Position numbers and translations under genes: made by a program. Under the pieces are notes generated by a model. The model saw only the letters and a list, made by a program, of their open reading frames with translations. It had not been told where the DNA came from and did no database searches. A stretch of 17,063 bases of DNA from Candidatus Thioglobus plumae (GTDB lineage: Bacteria > Pseudomonadota > Gammaproteobacteria > PS1 > Pseudothioglobaceae): positions 1 through 17,063 of the forward strand of contig CAJVCM010000061.1 of NCBI GenBank assembly GCA_910595815.1, written 5' to 3'. Below are positions 7,149 through 14,390 of the stretch, piece after piece; within the stretch, counting starts at the first letter, position 1; each line of letters starts with the position of its first letter.

Positions 7149-8470
7149 GTAGTTATTTTGGTACCGATGGTATACGTGGCAAAGTAGGCGTTGCACCGAT
7201 TACAGCTGATTTTTTCTTAAAGCTTGGTTGGGCAGTTGGCTCAGTTTTGGCTAAAAAAGGCAAGGCTAGTGTTGTTATTGGTAAAGATACTAGGGTGTCG
7301 GGCTATATATTTGAATCCGCTTTAGAGGCTGGGTTTTTATCTGCAGGTGTTGACGTGGGTTTGCTTGGCCCGATGCCAACACCAGGAATTGCGTATTTAA
7401 CAAAAAAATATGGCGCAAGCGCTGGTGTAGTTATTAGCGCCTCACATAATTCCTTTGAAGATAATGGAGTGAAATTTTTCTCTCAAGAGGGCTTTAAATT
7501 TAGCGATGCAGATCAACAAGAGATTGAAGAAAAATTAGCACAACCAATGGTGAATGTTGATAGTTCAAGTCTTGGCAAAGCAAAGCGTTGCGAACATCCT
7601 ATTAGTCAGTATGTGAAATTCTGTAAGTCCAGTTTTGATTACTCTGTTAATTTAGGCGGTTTGGATATTGTGATTGATTGTGCACATGGTGCAACTTATC
7701 ACCTTGCTGAGGATGTCTTTTCAGGATTGGGCGCTAGTATTACGATGATTAATAAACAGCCAGATGGTTTTAATATTAATCTTAAGTGTGGGGCGACTGA
7801 TACAGCGCATTTACGTGATGTTGTATTGGCACAAAAAGCTGACTTAGGTATTGCTTTTGATGGTGACGGCGATCGATTAATTATGATTGATGCAAACGGT
7901 GAATTGGTAGACGGTGATGAGCTGGTATTTATTTTGGCTAAGTCTTGGCATAGTCAAAATCACTTACTCAGCAATACTGTTGTGGGCACAAAGATGAGTA
8001 ATTTGGGTATGCGACACGCATTAAGAGATTTAGAAATTAATTTTATTGAAGCTGACGTGGGCGATCGTTTTGTCATGGAGCAGATGCAAATCAATAATGC
8101 TATTTTAGGTGGTGAAGGTTCAGGTCATATTATTTGCCTGGATAAAGCTACTTCTGGTGATGCAATGATTGCAGCACTTCAAGTATTAGAAGTGATCGCT
8201 AAGCGTGGTAAAACACTTAGCGAATTAAAGTCCGAAATGCAAAAATACCCCCAAGTATTAATCAATGTTAAAACCGAAGAGAAAATTGACTTGAATCAAC
8301 ATACAGTTTTAAAACAGACTCAACTTGAAGTCGAAAAAACTTTGGGTGATGAAGGTCGTGTGTTGATTCGTGCCTCGGGTACCGAGCCACTAATTCGTGT
8401 CATGGTTGAAGGCAAGAATTTAGATTTAGTACAACAAAGCGCAGAACGGCTGGCCGACGTACTTCGCTAA
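7145..8470 (+). CDS. glmM: Phosphoglucosamine mutase
   Basis: Interconverts glucosamine-6-phosphate and glucosamine-1-phosphate, feeding UDP-N-acetylglucosamine for peptidoglycan and LPS. The N-terminus SSYFGTDGIRGKVG is the family hallmark. The phosphoserine active site is Ser100 in SASHN. The metal-binding loop is FDGDGDR and the C-terminal phosphate-binding loop is RASGTEPLIRVMVEG. The length of 441 residues is normal (445 in E. coli). Translation must begin at TTG: the first codon that keeps the conserved N-terminus is TTG at 7145, inside the folP stop (TTGA overlap), preceded by a strong purine-rich AGGGGG site at about 7133. The last base of its TAA stop is the first base of the next gene's ATG. 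secG, often next in gammaproteobacteria, is not here. Confidence 0.97.
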   Translation: MSSYFGTDGIRGKVGVAPITADFFLKLGWAVGSVLAKKGKASVVIGKDTRVSGYIFESALEAGFLSAGVDVGLLGPMPTPGIAYLTKKYGASAGVVISASHNSFEDNGVKFFSQEGFKFSDADQQEIEEKLAQPMVNVDSSSLGKAKRCEHPISQYVKFCKSSFDYSVNLGGLDIVIDCAHGATYHLAEDVFSGLGASITMINKQPDGFNINLKCGATDTAHLRDVVLAQKADLGIAFDGDGDRLIMIDANGELVDGDELVFILAKSWHSQNHLLSNTVVGTKMSNLGMRHALRDLEINFIEADVGDRFVMEQMQINNAILGGEGSGHIICLDKATSGDAMIAALQVLEVIAKRGKTLSELKSEMQKYPQVLINVKTEEKIDLNQHTVLKQTQLEVEKTLGDEGRVLIRASGTEPLIRVMVEGKNLDLVQQSAERLADVLR

Positions 8471-9207
8471 TGACTTTTGATCTTACCGAGCTGGTTTTAG
8501 TCGGTTTAATTTTTCTTTGGGCGGGTTTTGTTCGTACGGGTTTAGGTTTTGGTGGTGCGGCATTAGGGTTGCCTTTGATGTTACTAGTGGGTGCAACGCC
8601 CGTTTATTGGCTACCAGTTATCGGTATTCATTTATTGTTTTTTTCGTCACTGACTTTAGTCAAATCTTTAAAAAAAGTAGATTGGCCTTATCTTAAGCAT
8701 TCATTATTGTGGATTATTCCACCAACTTTGATTGGTGTAGCTGGCTTGATAAATTTGCCTGATGATGTGATTGTGGTGTTTATTTATTCAATCACTATTT
8801 TTTACGCCATTACTTGGATCTTTAATGCCAAAATCACCTCGCACAGTCCGTGGGTAGATAAATTATTACTTATTTTGGGTGGTTATGTGGCAGGTACGTC
8901 ACTCACCGGTGCGCCACTGATTGTGGCTGTGTATATGCGCCATATTGCCAAAGAATATTTGCGCAATACATTGTTTGTACTGTGGTTTATTCTAGTCAGT
9001 ATTAAGATGATTACTTTTGTGATTATGGATGTTGATATTGATTGGGAATTTTCACTTTCGCTTATTCCTGTAGCAGCGATTGGGCATGTGCTCGGTATCA
9101 AAGCGCACCAAAGTATTACTCAAAATGATGAGGCCTTTAAACGTTGGGTTGGCGGTGCTTTATTTGTCATCAGTTCATTTGGGTTATTCAAGCTATTTTT
9201 GAGTTAA
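8470..9207 (+). CDS. TSUP (TauE/SafE) family membrane permease
   Basis: A 245-residue, highly hydrophobic protein with about seven or eight membrane-spanning stretches. The N-terminal block GFVRTGLGFGGAALGLPLMLL and the mid-protein block LLILGGYVAGTSLTGAPLIV are the paired repeats of the TSUP (formerly DUF81, sulfite exporter TauE/SafE) family. Members move small sulfur- or carbon-containing anions such as sulfite, thiosulfate or sulfoacetate across the inner membrane. The substrate cannot be read from sequence; a sulfur oxyanion is plausible but is inference. The ATG overlaps the glmM stop by one base (TAATG), and rnfA follows 10 bases later, so it is translated with the Rnf cluster. Its place between glmM and rnfA is unusual to my knowledge. 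Confidence 0.85.
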   Translation: MTFDLTELVLVGLIFLWAGFVRTGLGFGGAALGLPLMLLVGATPVYWLPVIGIHLLFFSSLTLVKSLKKVDWPYLKHSLLWIIPPTLIGVAGLINLPDDVIVVFIYSITIFYAITWIFNAKITSHSPWVDKLLLILGGYVAGTSLTGAPLIVAVYMRHIAKEYLRNTLFVLWFILVSIKMITFVIMDVDIDWEFSLSLIPVAAIGHVLGIKAHQSITQNDEAFKRWVGGALFVISSFGLFKLFLS

Positions 9208-9217
9208 AATCAGCAAC

Positions 9218-9793
9218 ATGAATGAATATGTTTTAATTTTGGTGAGTACGATTTTGGTTAACAATTTCGTCTTGGTAAAATTCTTAGGTTTATGCCCATT
9301 TATGGGCGTGTCAAAAAAAGTAGAAACTGCCATTGGCATGGGGTTTGCCACGACATTCGTACTCACATTGGCAAGCCTAACAAGTTATTTGATTAATGCC
9401 TATATTCTTATTCCATTTGATCTGGAATACCTACGCACCATTGCCTTTATTGTGACCATTGCGGGCGTAGTTGGTTTTACGGAATTAGTGGTGAATAAAA
9501 CCTCACCAGTTTTGCATCAATCTTTGGGTGTATTTTTGCCGTTGATTACCACCAACTGCGCCGTACTAGGTGTGGCACTGTTAAACGTCGGACAAGATCA
9601 TGGATTCTTGGCTTCAGGTGTGTATGGTTTTGGCGCAGCGATTGGTTTTTCATTTGTATTGGTCGTGTTTTCAACCATTCGTGAGCGTATTGATAGTGCC
9701 AATGTGCCTGTGGTGTTTCAAGGCACACCAATTGCATTGATTACTGCTGGGCTAATGTCGATGGCATTTATGGGTTTTATTGGATTAGCTTGA
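9218..9793 (+). CDS. rnfA: Rnf electron transport complex subunit A
   Basis: An integral membrane subunit of the Rnf (Rsx) complex, which couples electron transfer between ferredoxin and NADH to ion movement across the inner membrane. The protein is 191 residues with six expected helices. Family signatures are NNFVLVKFLGLCPFMGVSKK at the N-terminus and LPLITTNCAVLGVALLN at mid-protein. Their cysteines (in GLCP and TNCA) are those that hold an iron-sulfur centre within the membrane in Rnf/Nqr structures. The match to E. coli RsxA is close over the full length, so this is RnfA and not its paralogue RnfE. It starts 10 bases after the permease and its stop overlaps the rnfB start by one base. Confidence 0.97.
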   Translation: MNEYVLILVSTILVNNFVLVKFLGLCPFMGVSKKVETAIGMGFATTFVLTLASLTSYLINAYILIPFDLEYLRTIAFIVTIAGVVGFTELVVNKTSPVLHQSLGVFLPLITTNCAVLGVALLNVGQDHGFLASGVYGFGAAIGFSFVLVVFSTIRERIDSANVPVVFQGTPIALITAGLMSMAFMGFIGLA

Positions 9794-10335
9794 TGTTTGA
9801 TTCTGTTTTTATTTTTTCCGCTTTAGCACTTGGACTTGGTTTGGTCTTAGGCTTTGCTGCGATTAAATTTAAAGTTGAAGGCAATCCTTTGGTCGATCAA
9901 ATAGATGCAATTTTGCCGCAAACCCAATGTGGACAGTGTGACTACCCAGGTTGTCGACCTTATGCGACTGCTATTGCGAATGGCGAAGCGCCAATTAACC
10001 AATGCCCACCTGGTGGCCAAGAGGGGGTTGATGCATTGGCAGCGCTGCTAGATGTTGAAACACTAACACTCAATGAAACGCATGGAGAAACTCAACCTGA
10101 GCATGTGGTGTATGTTGATGAAGAAGTATGTATTGGTTGCACCTTGTGTATTCAAGCTTGCCCAGTAGATGCTTTTGTTGGTGCTTCCAAAGTAATGACA
10201 ACAGTGATTGCAGATGAATGCACAGGCTGTGATTTGTGTATTCCAGTTTGCCCTGTAGATTGCATTCATGTATTGGAAGTCGCCCCAACGTTAAGAAATT
10301 ATGTGCCTGATGTTGCTGAGATTGCCCATGCTTAA
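9793..10335 (+). CDS. rnfB: Rnf electron transport complex iron-sulfur subunit B
   Basis: RnfB receives electrons at the cytoplasmic face and carries several iron-sulfur clusters. A single N-terminal membrane helix (about residues 4-22) is followed by the CxxCxxxxC...C cluster site at Cys46, Cys49, Cys54 and Cys71 (CGQCDYPGC and NQCPPGG). Two ferredoxin-type [4Fe-4S] motifs follow from about residue 113: CIGCTLCIQACPVD and CTGCDLCIPVCPVD. The length of 180 residues is close to E. coli RsxB (192). The preferred start is ATG at 9793, overlapping the rnfA stop (TGATG). A TTG one codon upstream is possible but less likely. The gene overlaps rnfC by 8 bases. Confidence 0.96.
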   Translation: MFDSVFIFSALALGLGLVLGFAAIKFKVEGNPLVDQIDAILPQTQCGQCDYPGCRPYATAIANGEAPINQCPPGGQEGVDALAALLDVETLTLNETHGETQPEHVVYVDEEVCIGCTLCIQACPVDAFVGASKVMTTVIADECTGCDLCIPVCPVDCIHVLEVAPTLRNYVPDVAEIAHA

Positions 10336-11833
10336 TCAATCATTTGGTGGCGGTGTTGTCATTCCTAATCCACACCCAGTGGAAACGATAGAAATTATCT
10401 CAGCACCTTTGCCGGACAAAGTTGTTTTGCCTTTGCAGCAACGTATTGGTGATGAAGCCATTCCTTGTGTCAAAGTAGGTGATAAAGTTCTTACTGGCCA
10501 AGTAATCGCCAAGACCGAAGATCATTTTTGTGTGCCTATTCACGCCTCTATTTCTGGCAAAGTTGTGTCTATTGATGAGCAAACAATTCCACACAAATCA
10601 GGCCTAAAATCCAAGTGTATTACCATTGAATCAGATGGCAAAGATCAGTGGGCAGAGCATAAAGGCTGCGGTACAGATTTTTTGCATTGTGATCAAGCTA
10701 CAATGATTGAATATATCCAGTCATCAGGCATTGTTGGTTTGGGTGGTGCCGGGTTTCCTGCACACGCCAAATTAGAAGGTATTCAAGATTGCCATACTTT
10801 AATCATTAATGGTACTGAATGTGAGCCAGGCATTATGTGTGATGATGCACTTATGCAGCACCATCCGCGGGAAGTGATTCGTGGCGTGGAGATTCTGTTA
10901 CATATTTGTGGTGCACAACGTGCAATCATCGCTGTTGAAGATGATAAGCAGGAAGCGCTAAATTCGCTATTAATGTATTGCCATAACGACCGTATTAGCA
11001 TCGAGCAGATCCCAACTAAATACACCTCAGGTGCTGAGAAATTACTAATTAAAGCATTGCTAGGTATTGAGATTCCTTCAGGCGGATTTGCAATTGATAC
11101 CGGCATTGTTTGTCAAAATGTCGCTACCACTAAGGCAATTTTTGATGCGGTGGTAGATAATAAGCCTTTGGTTTCTAGAATCGTAACGGTGACTGGCTCG
11201 GGCGTTGAATTACCGAATAATTATGAAGTGCGTTTAGGCGCGTCATTTGAACATATTGTGTCAATGTCAAAGCCGAGCATTCATCAACATGCCATACGTA
11301 TGGGCGGCATGATGATGGGGGTTGATGTTGAAACAACCAGTGTGCCAATTTGTAAAATTACCAACTGTATTTTTGTTAATAAGCTAGAGACAAAACCCAG
11401 CACACAAGAATGCATTCGTTGCGGGCAATGCAATCAAGCTTGTCCGGTTGATTTGTTACCTCAGCAACTTTATTGGTATGCCAAGAGTGAAGATACGGAC
11501 AAGGCAATGGATTATAATTTAGCAGATTGTATTGAATGCCGGTGTTGTGATTATGTGTGCCCAAGTCACATACCTTTGGCTGAATATTTTTCTTTTGCCA
11601 AAGCGTTGCATCGAAAAACCACTGAAGACCAATATCGAACAGACATTGCGAGAGAGAGATTTGAATTTAGAGAGTATCGTTTAGAGCGTAACAAGCAAGA
11701 GCGTACTGAAATGATGGCGGCTAAGAAAGAAGAATTAAAGAAAAAAATGGCCAACGACAAAGCACAAAAAGACAAAATAGCAGCAGCCATGGCACGTGTT
11801 AAAAAAACAAAGAAGGCAAATGATGATGCATAG
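10328..11833 (+). CDS. rnfC: Rnf electron transport complex subunit C
   Basis: RnfC is the peripheral subunit that handles NADH and FMN and passes electrons through two [4Fe-4S] clusters. The chosen start gives 501 residues beginning MLNQSFGGGVVIP, the family N-terminus; nine more upstream codons lie inside rnfB and look unrelated. The nucleotide-binding glycine loop GLGGAGFPAHAKL begins at residue 137, and an SLBB-like region follows. Cluster motif one is CIRCGQCNQACP (Cys362, 365, 368, 372). Motif two is CIECRCCDYVCP (Cys401, 404, 407, 411), with an extra Cys406. The C-terminus ends in a charged Lys/Glu/Ala helix, predicted coiled coil, of about 60 residues. It lacks the long alanine-rich repeats of the 740-residue E. 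coli RsxC, so it is a compact form. Confidence 0.96.
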   Translation: MLNQSFGGGVVIPNPHPVETIEIISAPLPDKVVLPLQQRIGDEAIPCVKVGDKVLTGQVIAKTEDHFCVPIHASISGKVVSIDEQTIPHKSGLKSKCITIESDGKDQWAEHKGCGTDFLHCDQATMIEYIQSSGIVGLGGAGFPAHAKLEGIQDCHTLIINGTECEPGIMCDDALMQHHPREVIRGVEILLHICGAQRAIIAVEDDKQEALNSLLMYCHNDRISIEQIPTKYTSGAEKLLIKALLGIEIPSGGFAIDTGIVCQNVATTKAIFDAVVDNKPLVSRIVTVTGSGVELPNNYEVRLGASFEHIVSMSKPSIHQHAIRMGGMMMGVDVETTSVPICKITNCIFVNKLETKPSTQECIRCGQCNQACPVDLLPQQLYWYAKSEDTDKAMDYNLADCIECRCCDYVCPSHIPLAEYFSFAKALHRKTTEDQYRTDIARERFEFREYRLERNKQERTEMMAAKKEELKKKMANDKAQKDKIAAAMARVKKTKKANDDA

Positions 11834-12770
11834 TAACGCACTTAATACCAATCAAATTATGCGTCAGGTAATTTACGCACTAGTTCTAGGTATTGGTGCG
11901 GCGTATTATTTCTTTGGCTGGGGTGTTATCCTGCAAATTACATTGGCTGTGGTAACAGCCGTAGTCGTTGAATCTACCTTTTTAAGTCTTAGAAAGCTCC
12001 CGGTTAAACCAGCTATTAGTGATGGCTCTGCTATTCTTTCAGCCATCTTATTGGCAATTTCAATCCCAAGTATTGCACCATGGTGGATTGTTGTTGTCGG
12101 TGTGACTTTTGCGATTATTTTTGGCAAACAGCTTTATGGTGGCTTAGGTAATAATCCTTTTAACCCGGCAATGTTGGGTTATGCCTTTTTGTTGATTTCT
12201 TACCCATTACAAATGACAACTTGGGCAGGTGAATTTTTAAATTTATCTCAAGCGATTGATGTAATTTTCAATTTGACTTCGGTGGATGTACTGAGTGGTG
12301 CCACACAATTAGATGAGGTTAAAACCCAATTAGCATTAGGAAAAATAGTTAGTGAGTTAGATGTGCATTCAATCAGCCAGGCTTGGATTAATGCTGGGTT
12401 TTTATTAGGTGGATTGTATTTAATTGTTCGTAAGATTATTACTTGGCATATTCCTGTGGCATTTATTATTGGTATGGTGGTTATCTCATCGATGTTGTAT
12501 TTTATTAACGATCAAATATATCTGCCGATGCAAAACCACCTAATGTTGGGCGCTACTATGTTGGGTGCATTCTTTATCGCCACTGATCCAGTCTCAGCTA
12601 GTACGACGCCAAAGGGGCGCCTAATTTACGGATTTTTAATCGGTGTATTGGTTGTTGTGATTCGTGTGTTTGGTGGTTACCCAGACGGCGTGGCTTTTGC
12701 AGTGTTGCTGATGAATATCACCGTACCATTGATTGATTATTACACACAGCCTAAGGTGTTTGGAAAATGA
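11823..12770 (+). CDS. rnfD: Rnf electron transport complex subunit D
   Basis: A polytopic membrane subunit of the NqrB/RnfD family that holds covalent flavin. The 315-residue protein is mostly hydrophobic helices. The motif SGATQL places the FMN-carrying threonine at residue 161. Other family marks are GNNPFNPAMLGYAFLL and the late ATDPVSASTTPKGRLIYG block. Three ATG codons in a row (11820, 11823, 11826) could each start translation. The AAGG ribosome site ending at 11816 suits 11823 or 11826 best, and 11823 was taken. The beginning overlaps the end of rnfC by about 11 bases and the end overlaps rnfG by 4. It is slightly shorter than E. coli RsxD (352). Confidence 0.95.
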   Translation: MMHSNALNTNQIMRQVIYALVLGIGAAYYFFGWGVILQITLAVVTAVVVESTFLSLRKLPVKPAISDGSAILSAILLAISIPSIAPWWIVVVGVTFAIIFGKQLYGGLGNNPFNPAMLGYAFLLISYPLQMTTWAGEFLNLSQAIDVIFNLTSVDVLSGATQLDEVKTQLALGKIVSELDVHSISQAWINAGFLLGGLYLIVRKIITWHIPVAFIIGMVVISSMLYFINDQIYLPMQNHLMLGATMLGAFFIATDPVSASTTPKGRLIYGFLIGVLVVVIRVFGGYPDGVAFAVLLMNITVPLIDYYTQPKVFGK

Positions 12771-13360
12771 CCACGAACCCTATTCTAAAAGCTGGCGCCT
12801 TATTGCTTATTTTTACTGCAATCAGTGTTTTTTTTGTCGCACTGACACAAGACACTACCAAGGAAAAAATCAAATACAATGAAGAGCAATTATTAATCAA
12901 GCGCCTTGGTGAGTTAGTATCAGGTTATGACAATAACATTTTGGAAGATAAATTTCCAAAAGAGATAAAACTACATGGCTTGCAACAAAAAGTGGGTATT
13001 TACCCTGCTAAGCAACAGGGGAAAACTTTTGCTTATCTGGTTGAGCACACTTACCCTAATGGTTATAACGGCAATATCCGCTTGTTAACCGGATTTGATA
13101 TTAAGTACCAGTTACTAGGTGTTAGAGTGATCACGCATAAAGAAACGCCTGGTTTAGGCGACAAGATAGAAACCAGAAAATCAGATTGGATTAAACAATT
13201 TAGCGGGCTGTCTTTATCAAGTCCTAGTCAAAATAATTGGAAAGTAAAACGTGATGGCGGTGTGTTTGATTCATTCACTGGTGCAACCATTACCCCAAGG
13301 GCAATTGTGAGCGCCGCTTACCAAGTATTGGTTTATTTTACGCAGCATGAAATTAACTGA
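12767..13360 (+). CDS. rnfG: Rnf electron transport complex subunit G
   Basis: RnfG has one N-terminal membrane helix (about residues 8-27) and an FMN-binding domain facing the periplasm. The flavin is attached covalently to the last threonine of the S/T-G-A-T-x-T motif, here TGATIT with Thr176. Upstream, HKETPGLGDKIE is the other strongly conserved block of this family. The length of 197 residues is normal. The start ATG overlaps the rnfD stop (ATGA). The gene ends inside the queA start, overlapping by 14 bases. In most gammaproteobacteria rnfE and often nth follow; here neither does. Confidence 0.94.
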   Translation: MTTNPILKAGALLLIFTAISVFFVALTQDTTKEKIKYNEEQLLIKRLGELVSGYDNNILEDKFPKEIKLHGLQQKVGIYPAKQQGKTFAYLVEHTYPNGYNGNIRLLTGFDIKYQLLGVRVITHKETPGLGDKIETRKSDWIKQFSGLSLSSPSQNNWKVKRDGGVFDSFTGATITPRAIVSAAYQVLVYFTQHEIN

Positions 13361-14390
13361 TTTTGACTTCGAATTACCGAAGTCACTCATCGCCCAGAAC
13401 CCACCAAAGAATAGAACAGATTCACGTCTTTTGGTTCCATTTACACCCTCTTGCAGAGTGCAATCGACTATTACCGATTCATTTTTTCACCAAATAGCAT
13501 CATTTATTAAACCGGGTGATTTACTGGTTATGAACAATACTCGAGTGATTCCAGCGCGATTGTTCGGTCATAAAGAATCGGGTGGAAAGGTTGAAATTAT
13601 GATTGAACGCTTGTTAAGTGATCGACAAGTATTAGCCATGATGAAAGCTTCCAGAGCGCCACAGATTGACAGTTTTATCACCCTTGAGAATGGCGAAAAA
13701 GCTCAAGTGATTAATAAAGAAAATGGCTTTTATACGCTTGATTTTGCCACAGATTCACTGCTCGATTTACTTGATAATGTTGGGCATATTCCCCTACCAC
13801 CCTATATTGAACGTAGTGATGAACAAGCTGATTTAGAGCGCTATCAAACTGTATTTGCCAAGCGTGATGGCGCAGTGGCTGCACCCACAGCAGGCCTACA
13901 TTTTGACGATGAATTGCTATCGTCTTTAAAAGAAAAAGGTATTGATCATTGTTTTGTTACCCTGCATGTCGGTGCAGGCACATACCAACCAGTTAAGGTT
14001 GATGAGATTTCCAACCATAAAATGCACAGTGAATATTTTGAAATTGACCAAACAACGGTTGATAAAATAAATCAAACCAAAGCTAATGGTGGGCGAATTA
14101 TTGCCGTGGGCACAACAGCTGTAAGGTCTATGGAGTCAGCTGCTAAGAGTGGCAAGTTAAAAGCTGTACAAGAAGAAACTGACATCTTTATTTATCCTGG
14201 CTATGAATTCAAAGTAGTAGATATGATGATTACTAATTTCCACTTACCGAAGTCATCACTGTTGATGTTGGTGAGTGCATTTATTGGTCGAGATAAAATG
14301 ATGGAAATCTATCAGCACGCAATTGATAAAAAATATCGGTTTTTTTCTTATGGCGATGCGATGCTTTTGAAAAAATATGATGACAAATAG
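13347..14390 (+). CDS. queA: S-adenosylmethionine:tRNA ribosyltransferase-isomerase
   Basis: QueA adds the ribosyl part of S-adenosylmethionine to the modified base preQ1 at the wobble position of tRNAs for Asp, Asn, His and Tyr, forming epoxyqueuosine. Full-length family features are present: the N-terminus FDFELPKSLIAQNP, NNTRVIPARLFG, PTAGLHFDDELL, HVGAGTYQPV, GTTAVRSMESAA and the closing block YPGYEFKVVDMMITNFHLPKSSLLMLVSAF. The length of 347 residues is near E. coli QueA (356). The gene begins inside the last codons of rnfG and its stop lies 14 bases into recQ. tgt, its usual neighbour, is not in the window. Confidence 0.97.
   Translation: MKLTDFDFELPKSLIAQNPPKNRTDSRLLVPFTPSCRVQSTITDSFFHQIASFIKPGDLLVMNNTRVIPARLFGHKESGGKVEIMIERLLSDRQVLAMMKASRAPQIDSFITLENGEKAQVINKENGFYTLDFATDSLLDLLDNVGHIPLPPYIERSDEQADLERYQTVFAKRDGAVAAPTAGLHFDDELLSSLKEKGIDHCFVTLHVGAGTYQPVKVDEISNHKMHSEYFEIDQTTVDKINQTKANGGRIIAVGTTAVRSMESAAKSGKLKAVQEETDIFIYPGYEFKVVDMMITNFHLPKSSLLMLVSAFIGRDKMMEIYQHAIDKKYRFFSYGDAMLLKKYDDK

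Noticed and set aside
9218..9793. The rnfA gene as a possible rnfE
   Set aside because: RnfA and RnfE are related, but the N-terminal NNFVLVKFLGLCPFMGVSKK and the rest of the protein match RnfA closely.
10301..10327. Nine-codon upstream extension of rnfC
   Set aside because: It lies inside rnfB and does not match the RnfC N-terminus, which starts at MLNQSFGGG.
10063..10339. Antisense frames inside rnfB
   Set aside because: They are Cys/His-rich only because they mirror the ferredoxin motifs of rnfB; no independent support.
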